In this document: piece by piece, positions 17,051 to 25,693 of the stretch
Layout: the number at the start of each line of letters is the position of its first letter
How positions within the stretch are numbered: position 1 is the stretch's first letter
Assembly: GCA_039683095.1 (NCBI GenBank)
Contig: JBDKSB010000012.1
Coordinates: forward strand, 652,293-716,292
Direction of reading: 5' to 3'
Source: Acidobacteriota bacterium
GTDB taxonomy: Bacteria > Acidobacteriota > Aminicenantia > Aminicenantales > Saccharicenantaceae
DNA length: 64,000 nucleotides
Made by a program: the position numbers and the translations under genes
The notes under the pieces: generated by a model
What the model saw: the letters and a program-made list of their open reading frames with translations, nothing else
What the model was told of the DNA's origin: nothing
The model's database searches: none

Positions 17051-17488
17051 ATGATCACCGTCAAGGACATCCTCGACCAGAAGGGCCACAAGGCCTGGAC
17101 GATCGGGCCGGAGGCCAAGGTCTTCGAGGCGCTCGAGCTCATGGCCCAGAAGGACATCGGCGCCCTGGTCGTGATCGACAAGGACGAAGTCGTCGGCATC
17201 ATCTCCGAGAGGGATTACGCCCGGAAGATCATCCTCATGGGCCGGCAGTCCCAGGACACGCCCGTCCGGGACATCATGACCCGGGAGGTCTACGGGGTCC
17301 GCGACGACACGACCGCCGAGGAGTGCATGGCCCTGATGACGGACAAGCGCATCCGCCACCTGCCCGTCCGCAAGGCCGGCCGGCTGGACGGCGTCATCTC
17401 CATCGGCGACGTGGTCAAGGCCATCATCACCGACCAGAAGATCGAGATCGAGAACCTCGGGAACTACATCATGGGCAAATACCAATAG
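17051..17488 (+). CDS. Tandem CBS-domain protein
   Basis: A 145-aa cytoplasmic protein made only of two CBS motifs (about 1-70 and 75-140), the kind that senses adenine nucleotides or AdoMet. Typical phrases are MAQKDIGALVVIDKDEVVGIISERDYARKII and MTDKRIRHLPVRKAGRLDGVISIGDVVKAII. AGGAGGG precedes the ATG and it has its own consensus promoter. It is convergent with the ROK kinase. A stand-alone CBS pair has no catalytic output; its client protein is unknown. Confidence 0.95.
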   Translation: MITVKDILDQKGHKAWTIGPEAKVFEALELMAQKDIGALVVIDKDEVVGIISERDYARKIILMGRQSQDTPVRDIMTREVYGVRDDTTAEECMALMTDKRIRHLPVRKAGRLDGVISIGDVVKAIITDQKIEIENLGNYIMGKYQ

Positions 17489-17503
17489 GCCCTCGCGCCG
17501 GCG

Positions 17504-18418
17504 CTAGAAATCCATGAGCCGCATCTCGCGCAGGGCGAGATAGGCCGCGCCGAGGACCCCGGCCGAGTCGCCCAGCACCGCCTTCAGGATAGGGATATTC
17601 CGGCCGGGCGTGCCGAACAGCGCCTTGTTCATGACCGGCGGGACGCGCTCGTACCAGATCGGGATGTTCGAGACGCCGCCGCCGAGGACGACGGCCTCCA
17701 GGTCGAGGGCGTTGACGCAGTTGGCGAAGAGCTCGCCCATGATCCTGACGGATTCGTCGAAGACCCGGCGGGCCCGCGCCTCGCCTTCCTCGTACCGGGC
17801 GAAGATCCTGTCCGGGGTCAGGGCCTCGCCTCCGAGCTCGGCGTAGCGGCGGCCCAGGCTCGGCCCGGAGAGGTAGGCCTCGCCGCAGCCCCGGCGCCCG
17901 CATTCGCAGGGCCGGCCGTCGATGGCGATCGAGGTGTGGCCGATCTCGCCGGCGTTGCCGTGAGGGCCGCGGTGGAGCCTGTTCCCCAGTATGAGACCCG
18001 AGCCCATGCCCGTGCCCAGGATGACGGCCATGACCGTCGAAAAGCGGCCGTGGCATTGGGCGAAGAACTCGGCCAGGGCCAGGCAGTTGGCGTCGTTCTC
18101 GACGACGAGCGGGACATCAAGCTTCGTTCGGAGCAGGCTGACGAGGCCCGGCTTCTCGTAGAGCGGCGTGTGGGGCGCGCCGTACATGATGTCGTCCACG
18201 GCGCTGTACGTGCCGGGCGTGCCCAGGCCGACGGCCTCGTAGCGGGCCCCTCCCGCCGTCTCCGCGACGAGCTCGAGGATGTTCCCGACGACCCGCTCGC
18301 GGCCGAGCCCGGGCTCGGAGGGACGGCGCTTGCGGGCCAGGACCCGCCGCGTCCCGTCGACCAGGCAGGCCTCGACTTTCGTTCCTCCGAGATCGATGCC
18401 GACGGCGTAAGGGCTCAT
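17504..18418 (-). CDS. ROK-family sugar kinase (glucokinase-like)
   Basis: ATP-dependent phosphorylation of glucose or a related hexose. The 304 aa have the phosphate loop VGIDLGGTKVEACLVD at the N-terminus, catalytic VVENDANCLALAEF (about D112), the second glycine motif AVILGTGMGSGLI, and the ROK zinc motif CECGRRGCGEAYLSG (about 168-182). There is no N-terminal DNA-binding domain, so it is a kinase rather than a NagC-type repressor. The start at 18418 has GGGAG upstream and TAGAAT at 18437-18442 (minus strand). A ribose-type sugar ABC operon and a phosphoglucose isomerase elsewhere in the window fit a sugar-using metabolism. Confidence 0.93.
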   Translation of the reverse strand: MSPYAVGIDLGGTKVEACLVDGTRRVLARKRRPSEPGLGRERVVGNILELVAETAGGARYEAVGLGTPGTYSAVDDIMYGAPHTPLYEKPGLVSLLRTKLDVPLVVENDANCLALAEFFAQCHGRFSTVMAVILGTGMGSGLILGNRLHRGPHGNAGEIGHTSIAIDGRPCECGRRGCGEAYLSGPSLGRRYAELGGEALTPDRIFARYEEGEARARRVFDESVRIMGELFANCVNALDLEAVVLGGGVSNIPIWYERVPPVMNKALFGTPGRNIPILKAVLGDSAGVLGAAYLALREMRLMDF

Positions 18419-18497
18419 GGCGCGCGCTCCCGCGATATTCTAAGCGCATCGGCGGACCGAAGCAACGGCCGGCCGTGGCGGAACGGCCGGAATCGGG

Positions 18498-18503
18498 TAC
18501 AAT
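18498..18503 (+). promoter_or_regulatory. -10 box immediately upstream of the Maf-RlmD fusion gene
   Basis: TACAAT ends 7 nt before ATG 18511, which suggests a leaderless mRNA; no good -35 is visible. Confidence 0.4.
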
Positions 18504-18510
18504 AGCCCGG

Positions 18511-20430
18511 ATGGACATCGTTCTCGCTTCGGCCTCGCCGCGCCGCCGGGAGCTCATGGCCCGGGTTGCGCCGGAGTTCCGCGTCTTCCCGACCGGCGTC
18601 GACGAGTCCGCCATCGAGGAAAAGGACCCGCTCCGGTTCGCCGTCGCCGCGGCGGTCCTGAAGGCCAGGCGCGCGGCCGAGGCCTTTCCCCGGGCCGCCG
18701 TCATCGGCGCCGACACGGTCGTCGCCCTGGGGCTGCGCATCCTGGGGAAGCCGGCCGGCCGGGAGGACGCCCGGGCCATGCTGCGGGCCCTGTCCGGCCG
18801 GCGCCACCGGGTCATCACCGGGCTGGCCTTCTACACCGCGGCGGAGGACCGGCTCCTCACCGGCTACGACCTGACCTATGTCACGTTCCGCGAGCTGACC
18901 GACGCGATGATCGAGGGCTACCTCGACCAGGGCACCTTCCTGGACAAGGCCGGCGCCTACGCCGTCCAGGAGATCGGCGACGCCTTCGTCGCCCGGATGA
19001 AGGGCGACTACGACAACGTCGTCGGCTTCCCGGTCGGGAAGGTACGGCGGCTCCTGGACCGTTTCGCGGCCCCGGCCTTCACGGTCGAGATCGAGGGCTT
19101 CGATTACCCCGCGAGCGAGGGCCGGGCCCGCGGGGCGGACGGCCGCCAGGTGCTCGTGCCGGGGGCGGTCCCCGGAGAGCGCGTCCTGGTCCAGGTCGTC
19201 GGGGAGCGCGGGGCGGCCCGGATAGCCGAGACGATCCGCGTCGAGTCCCCCTCGCCGCGGCGGGCCGAGCCGCGCTGCCCGCATTTCGGGCAGTGCGGCG
19301 GCTGCCTCTTCCAGCACGTCGATTACGGCGCCCAGCTCGAGATCAAGGAACGATACTTGAAGGAGACCCTGGAGGAGTGCGGGCGGCCGGGCCTGGCGGC
19401 CGCGGTCAAGCCGGTCACGCCCTCCCCCGACCTCTACGGCTTCCGGAACAAGATGGAGTTCGCCTTCGGCGAGAAGCACGGCGAGCTGGCCCTCGGCCTC
19501 CGGGAGAGGGTGACCACGAGCCGCCAGACCTACCGGCGCACCCTGCCGGTCCGGACCTGCCCGATCTTCGGCCCGATCGTCGAGCGCGTCTTCCCCGTTG
19601 TCCTCGAATTCGCCCGGGAGAACGGGCTCGAGGGCTTCGAGCCGGCCACGGGCAAGGGCCAGCTGCGCCATCTCGTCCTCCGGCAGGCCAAGCGGACGGG
19701 CGAGCTCATGGTCGTCCTGGCCACGGCCGGGATCGGCGAGAGCGGGCTCGACGCGCTGGCCGGGCGCCTGGGCGCGGCCGCCCCCGGGCTGCGGAGCTTC
19801 GTCCACGTCACCAGCCGGCGCGGCTCGGACCTCGTCGAGTACGACCGGGCCCGCGTCGTCGCCGGCGTCCCGTTCATCGAGGAGCGGCTGGCCGGGCTGA
19901 CCTTCCGCATCTATCCGCCGAGCTTCTTCCAGACGAACACGGCCGGGGCCGAGCTCCTCTACCGGCGCATCGGCGAGGAGGCCGGGCTCGGGGGCAAGGG
20001 CCGGGTCCTGGGGCTCTACTGCGGCAGCGGCGCGATCGAGATCTCGCTGGCCGGACGGGCGGGACGGGTGACGGGCATCGATTCCTCGCCGGCCAACATC
20101 GCCAACGCCGTCGAGAACGCCCTCCTCAACCGCGTCGAGAACGCCGACTTCGTTCCCGGCACGGTCGAGGCCCTGCTGGCCGGGCCGGGCCGCGAGCCGG
20201 CCGACGTCGTCATCGTCGATCCGCCCCGCGTCGGGCTGACGGGCAAGGCCTTGCGCCGGGTCGTCGCCCTCGGCGCTCCGACGCTCGTCTACGTCTCCTG
20301 CAATCCCCGCTCGCTCGCCCGCGACCTGCGCGACCTCCTCGACGCGGGCTACCGGGTCGTTTCGCTCTCGCCTTTCGACTTCTTCCCCCACACGCCGCAC
20401 CTCGAGACCCTGGCCGTCCTCGCCCGCTGA
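18511..20430 (+). CDS. Fusion: Maf nucleotide pyrophosphatase + RlmD/TrmA-type RNA m5U methyltransferase
   Basis: A single 639-aa frame joins two normally separate proteins. Residues 1-190 are a Maf/YhdE house-cleaning pyrophosphatase (LASASPRRREL, GADTVVALGLRILGKP, SGRRHRVITGLAF, DKAGAYAVQE). Residues about 195-639 are a RumA-type 23S rRNA or tRNA uracil-5-methyltransferase: a TRAM-like beta segment, four-cysteine cluster site CPHFGQCGGCLFQH, AdoMet loop LGLYCGSGAIEISLAG, IVDPPRVGL, and catalytic YVSCNPRSLARDL. Start 18511 fits the Maf N-terminus and a -10 box 7 nt upstream. The join shows no stop or frame change, so one bifunctional polypeptide is expected. The Maf domain has E in place of the usual glycine after AYAVQ. 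Confidence 0.9.
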   Translation: MDIVLASASPRRRELMARVAPEFRVFPTGVDESAIEEKDPLRFAVAAAVLKARRAAEAFPRAAVIGADTVVALGLRILGKPAGREDARAMLRALSGRRHRVITGLAFYTAAEDRLLTGYDLTYVTFRELTDAMIEGYLDQGTFLDKAGAYAVQEIGDAFVARMKGDYDNVVGFPVGKVRRLLDRFAAPAFTVEIEGFDYPASEGRARGADGRQVLVPGAVPGERVLVQVVGERGAARIAETIRVESPSPRRAEPRCPHFGQCGGCLFQHVDYGAQLEIKERYLKETLEECGRPGLAAAVKPVTPSPDLYGFRNKMEFAFGEKHGELALGLRERVTTSRQTYRRTLPVRTCPIFGPIVERVFPVVLEFARENGLEGFEPATGKGQLRHLVLRQAKRTGELMVVLATAGIGESGLDALAGRLGAAAPGLRSFVHVTSRRGSDLVEYDRARVVAGVPFIEERLAGLTFRIYPPSFFQTNTAGAELLYRRIGEEAGLGGKGRVLGLYCGSGAIEISLAGRAGRVTGIDSSPANIANAVENALLNRVENADFVPGTVEALLAGPGREPADVVIVDPPRVGLTGKALRRVVALGAPTLVYVSCNPRSLARDLRDLLDAGYRVVSLSPFDFFPHTPHLETLAVLAR

Positions 20431-20439
20431 GCGCGCCCC

Positions 20440-20468
20440 TTTACATAACTCCGGCGGCATAGTAAAAC
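20440..20468 (+). promoter_or_regulatory. sigma-70-like promoter of the Tat-exported protein gene
   Basis: TTTACA, 17-nt spacer, TAAAAC, followed by GAGGAGA and ATG at 20490. Confidence 0.55.
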
Positions 20469-20489
20469 TCGGCCGAGGAGACAAGAGCC

Positions 20490-22067
20490 ATGACCGATCC
20501 CAAGCCCGCCCCGCCCTTCGAAGCCCGTCCCCGCTGCTGCCCCCACGGCTGTGAGCCGGGTCCGGCCGCGTCGTCCGTGACCAGGCGCGACTTCCTCAAG
20601 GGCGCCGGCCTGACGGCGCTCGGCAGCGTCGCCGCCGGCGGGCTGGCCTGGCCGATCTCCGCCGGGCGGGCGGCGGCCCTCGAGGAAGCCCCCCTGCGGG
20701 CGCGGCTCAAGGTCAAGCCCATCCTTGTCTACGAGGTCCCGCAGCGCCGGCCCAAAACGAGCTGGCGGTCCTGGGGAGGGATCGCCACCGAGGCGGACGC
20801 CCGGGCCGAGGCCGGGCGCATCGAAGGCGAGCTCGCCGCCCTGGCCAAGCAGGCCGATTTCCCCGTCGAGTTCCTGCCGGTCTCCGCGATCCGCCAGGCC
20901 TCGGAGATCGCCGCGATGCGGGACATCCCCGACGCCCATGTCCTCCTGGTCTACGCCGCCGGGGGCTGGACGGACATCTTCGCCGCCCTCGACAAGACCG
21001 GCAAGGACCGCATCTTCTTCTGCCGCCACAGGTCCGGCCCGGTCTACCTGTGGTACGAGATCATCAGCCCGCGCTACCTGCGGCAGCACACCGACGCGCT
21101 GGCGGTCAAGGGCGTCGACGAGGACGACGTCGTCATCGACAGCCAGGACGGGATCCTCTGGCGCCTCAGGGCCCTGGCCGGGCTCCATAATACGATGGGG
21201 ACCAAGATCCTGGCCGTCGGCGGCCCGGACGCCTGGGCCCAGCCGGCCGGCGTCGTGCCCGGGCTGGTCAAGGACATCTGGAAGTTCGACATCGTCACCG
21301 TGTCCTACGACGACCTGGGCCGGCTCATCCGCCAGGCCCGGGCCGACGCCGCGGCGGTCCGGAGGGCCCGGACGCGGGCCGAGGCCTACCTTAGCCAGCC
21401 CCGGACGGTCCTCGAAACGGAGCGGTACTTCGTCGAGAACGGCCTCCTGCTCGACGAGGTCTTCCGGGCCCTGATGAAGGAGGCCGGCACCCGGGCCATG
21501 ACGATCAACGGCTGCATGGGCACGATCATGCCCCTGGCCGAGACCTCGGCCTGCCTGACCCTGAGCACCCTCAACGACGACGGCTACCTGGCCTTCTGCG
21601 AGTCCGACTTCGTCGTCATCCCGTCGGGCGTGCTGCTGGCCAACATCGCCGGCCGGCCCGTGTTCCTCAACGACCCGACCTATCCCCACGACGGCCTCAT
21701 CACCCTGGCCCACTGCACGGCGCCGCGGAAGATGGACGGCCGGACGGCCGAGCCGGCCCGCATCCTGACCCATTTCGAATCGGACTACGGCGCCGCCCCC
21801 AAGGTCGAGATGGCCAAGGGCCGGCTCGTGACCAACATCGCGCCGGACTTCGCGGCCAAGCGCTGGCTGGGCCTGCGGGGCGAGATCGTCGACGCGCCCT
21901 TCCTGCCCATCTGCCGCTCCCAGATCGACGTCCGCTTCCAGTGCGACGACCGGACCCTGGCCAGGCGCATGCCCGGCTTCCATTGGATGACGGCCTACGG
22001 GGATTACACGCGGGAGCTGCCCTACGCCCTGCGCCGCGTCGGCATCGCCTGGGATTTTCTGGGCTGA
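20490..22067 (+). CDS. Tat-exported protein with L-fucose isomerase-like features
   Basis: The 525-aa product has a twin-arginine signal (VTRRDFLKGAGLTALGSVAAGG, about 31-52) preceded by an unusual 30-residue Cys/Pro-rich extension, so it is exported folded, often a sign of a cofactor. The body resembles the COG2407 fucose/arabinose isomerase-like fold: an N-terminal half with domain-like HVLLVYAAGGWTD and a C-terminal half with TINGCMGTIMPLAETSACLTLSTLNDDGYLAFCESD, where the conserved Glu/Asp pair binds metal in the isomerases. Exact activity is not known; a periplasmic sugar-related enzyme or binding protein is inferred. It is convergent with the DUF1667 gene (10-nt gap). Confidence 0.65.
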   Translation: MTDPKPAPPFEARPRCCPHGCEPGPAASSVTRRDFLKGAGLTALGSVAAGGLAWPISAGRAAALEEAPLRARLKVKPILVYEVPQRRPKTSWRSWGGIATEADARAEAGRIEGELAALAKQADFPVEFLPVSAIRQASEIAAMRDIPDAHVLLVYAAGGWTDIFAALDKTGKDRIFFCRHRSGPVYLWYEIISPRYLRQHTDALAVKGVDEDDVVIDSQDGILWRLRALAGLHNTMGTKILAVGGPDAWAQPAGVVPGLVKDIWKFDIVTVSYDDLGRLIRQARADAAAVRRARTRAEAYLSQPRTVLETERYFVENGLLLDEVFRALMKEAGTRAMTINGCMGTIMPLAETSACLTLSTLNDDGYLAFCESDFVVIPSGVLLANIAGRPVFLNDPTYPHDGLITLAHCTAPRKMDGRTAEPARILTHFESDYGAAPKVEMAKGRLVTNIAPDFAAKRWLGLRGEIVDAPFLPICRSQIDVRFQCDDRTLARRMPGFHWMTAYGDYTRELPYALRRVGIAWDFLG

Positions 22068-22077
22068 TCCCGTTTTT

Positions 22078-22449
22078 TCAGCTGACGGTGCGGGTGGCGA
22101 TGACGTCGGCGCCCGTGCCCAGGACGTCGGCAACGAGGACCTGGCCGCGGCGGACCGGCGCCTCGGGCCGGAGGCCGGCGATCACGGCCAGGATGGGAAA
22201 GATCATCTCCCGGGGCACAGGACGGCTCAGGCGGACCGAGACCAGCTTGGCCGCGGCGCCCTTGACCGGAACGGAAGTGGCCAGGTTCCGCTTCGGGCGC
22301 AGGACCTCCTCGACGGCGAAAGGCACGCCCTTGTCGCATTGATTGCCGCGGACCCGGGCCCCGCCGGCCGCGTCCCGCTCGACTTCGAGATCGCAGCCGA
22401 CCGGGCAGAGGATGCAGGTCAGGCGGTCGACGGCCGGGCGCTCACTCAT
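22078..22449 (-). CDS. DUF1667 small Fe-S-type protein of the GlpA-like operon
   Basis: A 123-aa protein with a CILCPVGC motif at the N-terminus and a fourth cysteine in GNQCDKG, suited to one iron-sulfur cluster; the second half has no recognised motif. In many anaerobes DUF1667 genes sit next to a GlpA-like dehydrogenase and an FAD/NAD oxidoreductase, exactly as here. Its start overlaps the end of the FAD oxidoreductase gene by 8 nt. It probably serves as the electron-carrying subunit of that complex (inference from conserved context). Confidence 0.88.
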   Translation of the reverse strand: MSERPAVDRLTCILCPVGCDLEVERDAAGGARVRGNQCDKGVPFAVEEVLRPKRNLATSVPVKGAAAKLVSVRLSRPVPREMIFPILAVIAGLRPEAPVRRGQVLVADVLGTGADVIATRTVS

Positions 22450-23689
22450 GGCATGACACCTCGAGGTCCTCGTCGACCGACGCCTTGACCTTCAGCTTCT
22501 GGAGCTCGGAGGGCAGGATGCGTCCGAGCTTCCTCGCGGCCAGGACCCGGCCCGAGGACCGGCCCCGGATCTCGACCCGGACGTTCCGGAGCGGCCGGGC
22601 GACCCGGAAGCTCCATTCGACGCCCGCCGCCCCGGCGGTCACGACCTGGGGCAGGGCGTACCTGACGTCGGCCCCCGGCGAGACGCGGAGCGTCCGGCCG
22701 GCCGGGCGCTCCCCGGACGCATAGCGGGCGGCCTGCCCGCCGGCGGCCAGTCCCTCGAACGAGGCCCAGTCGGCGACGTCGTGGATGTGGAGGACGTTGC
22801 CGCAGGAAAAGACGCCGGGGACCGAGGTCATGAGCCGCTCGTCGACGACCGCGCCGCCGGTCAGCGGCGAGAGCTCGACGCCGGCCCGCTTCGCCAGCTC
22901 GTTCTCGGGGATGAGCCCGACCGAAAGGAGCAGGGTGTCGCAGGGGACGACCCGCTCGGTCCCGGCGACCGGGGCCAGCCGCCCGTCGACCCGGGCCGTG
23001 ACGACGCTCTCGACACGGTCGCGGCCGCGGATCTCGACGACCGTGGACCCGAGCTCGAGGGGGATGCCGAAGTCCATCAGGCACTGGCGGACGTTCCTTT
23101 CGAGCCCCCCGGCCCAGGGCATGATCTCGAAGACGCCCTTGACCGCGATGCCCTCGAACGTCAGGCGCCTGGCCATGATCAGGCCGATGTCGCCCGAGCC
23201 GAGGATGACGGCCTCGCGGCCGATGCGCAGGTTCTTGAGGTTGACCAGGTTCTGGGCCAGGCCCGCGGTGAAGACGCCGGCCGGCCGCGTCCCGGGGATC
23301 CCGACCATGTCCCGGGTCCGCTCGCGGCAGCCCATGGCCAGGACCACGGCCCCGGCCTCGACGAGGCGGTATCCGCCGCGGGCGTTGATCCGCAGGACCC
23401 GGTCGGCGCTCAGGTCGAGGACCATGGCCCCGGTCTCGACCCGGACCGACCCGCGCAGGACGTCCTCGGCCAGCCGCTCGGCGTACTCGGGCCCGCTGAT
23501 CGTTTCTTTATAAAGGAAAAGGCCGAAGCCGTCGTGGACGCACTGGTTGAGGATGCCGCCGAGCGTCCGGTCCCTCTCGAGCAGGAGGACCCGTCCCGCC
23601 CCGGCGCGGCGGGCGCCGAGGGCGGCGGCCAGGCCGGCCGGGCCGCCGCCGATGACGGCCACGTCGCAGGTCTCGGTCCGCGTATCCAT
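22442..23689 (-). CDS. NAD(P)/FAD-dependent oxidoreductase (GlpA-associated)
   Basis: A 415-aa flavoprotein of the pyridine-nucleotide disulfide oxidoreductase fold without the redox-active disulfide. It has an FAD-binding start VAVIGGGPAGLAAALGARRAG, an NAD-binding Rossmann loop VILGSGDIGLIMARRL (about 165-180) and the late FAD motif GVFSCGNVLHIHDVADW. It is the middle gene of a three-gene operon with the GlpA-like dehydrogenase (1-nt gap) and DUF1667 (8-nt overlap). The expected job is to pass electrons between glycerol-3-phosphate (or a related hydroxy acid) dehydrogenase and NAD or another carrier. Confidence 0.92.
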   Translation of the reverse strand: MDTRTETCDVAVIGGGPAGLAAALGARRAGAGRVLLLERDRTLGGILNQCVHDGFGLFLYKETISGPEYAERLAEDVLRGSVRVETGAMVLDLSADRVLRINARGGYRLVEAGAVVLAMGCRERTRDMVGIPGTRPAGVFTAGLAQNLVNLKNLRIGREAVILGSGDIGLIMARRLTFEGIAVKGVFEIMPWAGGLERNVRQCLMDFGIPLELGSTVVEIRGRDRVESVVTARVDGRLAPVAGTERVVPCDTLLLSVGLIPENELAKRAGVELSPLTGGAVVDERLMTSVPGVFSCGNVLHIHDVADWASFEGLAAGGQAARYASGERPAGRTLRVSPGADVRYALPQVVTAGAAGVEWSFRVARPLRNVRVEIRGRSSGRVLAARKLGRILPSELQKLKVKASVDEDLEVSCHE

Positions 23690-23690
23690 G

Positions 23691-25160
23691 CTAGTCTTTG
23701 ACCCGGCCCTCGAACAGGCGCGAGCCGCCGCCGCGCTTGGTGATCCGCTCGACCGGGACGCCCTCGGCCTGCAGGATATCGACGATCCGCGGCGTGCAGA
23801 AGCCGCCCTGGCAGCGGCCCATGCCGCAGCGGGTCCGGCGTTTGACCGCGTCGAGCGTCCGGGCCCCGAACGGGTTCCGCAGGGCGTCCTCGACCTCGGC
23901 CCGGGTGACGTGCTCGCAGCGGCAGACCATCTCTCCCCAACCGGGATCGCCGGCCACGCGCCGCCCGCGCTCCCCGTCGTCAGCGTGGGCGAACCGGACC
24001 CGCGCCGGCCGCCCCGGCACGAAACCGGGCTTCCGCCGCAGGTCCAGGCCTTCGCCGATCAGCCCGGCCGCCATCTCGGCGATGGCCGGGGCGGCGGTCA
24101 GCCCGGGCGATTCGATCCCGGCGAGATCGATCCAGCCGGGGCGCTCGCCGCTCTCCCCGATGAGGAAATCGGCGAAGCGGGCCGGGCCGGCGGGATCGAC
24201 CAGCTTGGGCCTGATGCCGGCGTAGCTGTGGATGAAGGAGACGCCGGCCAGCCCGGGCATGAGCCGGGCCGCCTCGGCCTGCAGCCGGGCCATGACCTCG
24301 CCCGTCGAAGCCAGGTCGTCCTTGCCGGCGACGGGTTCGGCGCTCGGGCCGAGGAGGATGTTCCCTTCGAGCGTGGGCGTGACGTGGATGCCCAGCCCCG
24401 GATCGTCCGCCGGCGGCACGGGATAGACCGGCAAGCCGAGGCCGAGGCCGCAGTCCCTGTCGGTGATGAGGTATTCGCCGCGATACGGGAACACCTTGAA
24501 GACTGAGCTCCCGGCCAGGCGGGCCACCTCGTCGGCCTGGAGGCCGGCGCTGTTGACGACCCGGCGGGCGGCGAACGAACCGCTCGGGGTCGCGAGGCGG
24601 AAGAAGCCCTTGCCGCGGGCGACCCCGGTGACCGGGGTCTCGAGGCGGACCTCGGCCCCGTTTTGCCAGGCCGACTCGGCCAGGGCGATGGTCAGCTCGT
24701 AGGGGGAGACGATGCCGGTGTTCGGGGAATAGAGGGCCCAGCGGCCGCGGGCCAGGGGCTCGAGGCGGCGGATGGCCGCCTCGTCGACGATCTCGAGGCC
24801 GGGGACGCCGCTCCGGTCGCCCTCCGCCTTGAGCTTCTCGAGGGCCGGACGGTCCTCGTCGGACAGGGCGACGACGAGCTTGCCGGTCCTGCGATGGGGC
24901 ACGCCGAGCTCGGCGGCCAGGCGGTAAACGAGCCCAAGCCCGGCGACGTTCATCCTGGCCTTGAGCGATCCCGACGGGACATTGAAGCCGGCGTGGATGA
25001 CGCCGCTGTTGCCCTTGCTCGCGCCCTCGGCCAGGTCGGAGGCCCGCTCGAGGAGAACGAGCTTCAGGTCGTAGCGCGCAAGCTCCCGGAGGACGGCGCA
25101 GCCGACCACGCCGCCGCCGATGACGGCGACGTCATAGACCTGATCGCGCTCTCCGCTCAT
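23691..25160 (-). CDS. GlpA-like FAD-dependent dehydrogenase with C-terminal 2Fe-2S (BFD-like) domain
   Basis: A 489-aa flavoprotein of the glycerol-3-phosphate dehydrogenase / L-2-hydroxyglutarate oxidase (DAO) type. It has the N-terminal FAD fold VAVIGGGVVGCAVLRELARYDL, GNSGVIHAGFNVPSGSLKARM, a glycine-rich IESPGLTAAPAIAEM, and at the C-terminus a BFD-like cluster site MVCRCEHVTRAEV...RCGMGRCQGGFC (four cysteines). This composition is typical of anaerobic GlpA paralogues encoded with an FAD/NAD oxidoreductase and DUF1667. The gene begins the operon; a TATCAT -10 box lies 12 nt before ATG with no ribosome site, so the leader is very short. Confidence 0.92.
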   Translation of the reverse strand: MSGERDQVYDVAVIGGGVVGCAVLRELARYDLKLVLLERASDLAEGASKGNSGVIHAGFNVPSGSLKARMNVAGLGLVYRLAAELGVPHRRTGKLVVALSDEDRPALEKLKAEGDRSGVPGLEIVDEAAIRRLEPLARGRWALYSPNTGIVSPYELTIALAESAWQNGAEVRLETPVTGVARGKGFFRLATPSGSFAARRVVNSAGLQADEVARLAGSSVFKVFPYRGEYLITDRDCGLGLGLPVYPVPPADDPGLGIHVTPTLEGNILLGPSAEPVAGKDDLASTGEVMARLQAEAARLMPGLAGVSFIHSYAGIRPKLVDPAGPARFADFLIGESGERPGWIDLAGIESPGLTAAPAIAEMAAGLIGEGLDLRRKPGFVPGRPARVRFAHADDGERGRRVAGDPGWGEMVCRCEHVTRAEVEDALRNPFGARTLDAVKRRTRCGMGRCQGGFCTPRIVDILQAEGVPVERITKRGGGSRLFEGRVKD

Positions 25161-25172
25161 GGCCGGAGGGCC

Positions 25173-25202
25173 ATGATATCAAACGTGACAGGCTTTCTCC
25201 AA
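25173..25202 (-). promoter_or_regulatory. sigma-70-like promoter of the GlpA-like operon
   Basis: Minus strand TTGGAG, 18-nt spacer, TATCAT, ending 12 nt before the ATG at 25160. Confidence 0.45.
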
Positions 25203-25260
25203 GCGCCGGGTTCAGCGCGCGGGAGCGGCGGCGAGGGCGAAAGGCGGGAGGCGCCATGGC

Positions 25261-25683
25261 CTAATAAAGGCCGGTCGAGCCGAAGCCGCCCCGGCCGCGC
25301 GAGGTGTCGTCGAGCGAGTCCGCCTCGGCCACCTCGACCGAAGCGACCGGCTGGACGAGGAGCTGGGCGATCTTCATGCCCTTGCGGACGGCAAAGGGGT
25401 CTGGGCCGAGATTGATCAGGACGACCTGGACCTCGCCCCGGTAGCCGGCGTCGACGACCCCGGCCAGGCGGTGGACGCCCTTGAGCGAGATGCCGCTCTT
25501 GTCCCAGATCAGGCCGACGTGGCCGGACGGGACCGCGATCTGGATGCCGGTCGGCGCGGCGAGGACGCCGCCCGGCGCGAGGTCGAAATCGGCGACCGAG
25601 AAGAGATCCAGGCCGGCGTCGCCGGGGTGGCCGTAGACCGGGAGCTTGGCCTCGGGGTGGATGCGCTTGACCTTCAGTTCCAT
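25261..25683 (-). CDS. dut: Deoxyuridine 5'-triphosphate nucleotidohydrolase (dUTPase)
   Basis: Hydrolyses dUTP to dUMP, keeping uracil out of DNA and feeding thymidylate synthesis. The 140-aa trimeric-type enzyme shows all five motifs: PGDAGLDLFS, DKSGISLKG, GVVDAGYRGEVQVVLIN, a GMKIAQLLV segment, and the C-terminal P-loop-like RGRGGFGSTGLY that closes on the substrate. It is the last gene of the nrdD-glutaredoxin-nrdG-dut operon (10-nt gap), which joins dNTP production and dUTP removal under one NrdR-type control region. Confidence 0.96.
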   Translation of the reverse strand: MELKVKRIHPEAKLPVYGHPGDAGLDLFSVADFDLAPGGVLAAPTGIQIAVPSGHVGLIWDKSGISLKGVHRLAGVVDAGYRGEVQVVLINLGPDPFAVRKGMKIAQLLVQPVASVEVAEADSLDDTSRGRGGFGSTGLY

Positions 25684-25693
25684 GCCGCTCTCC

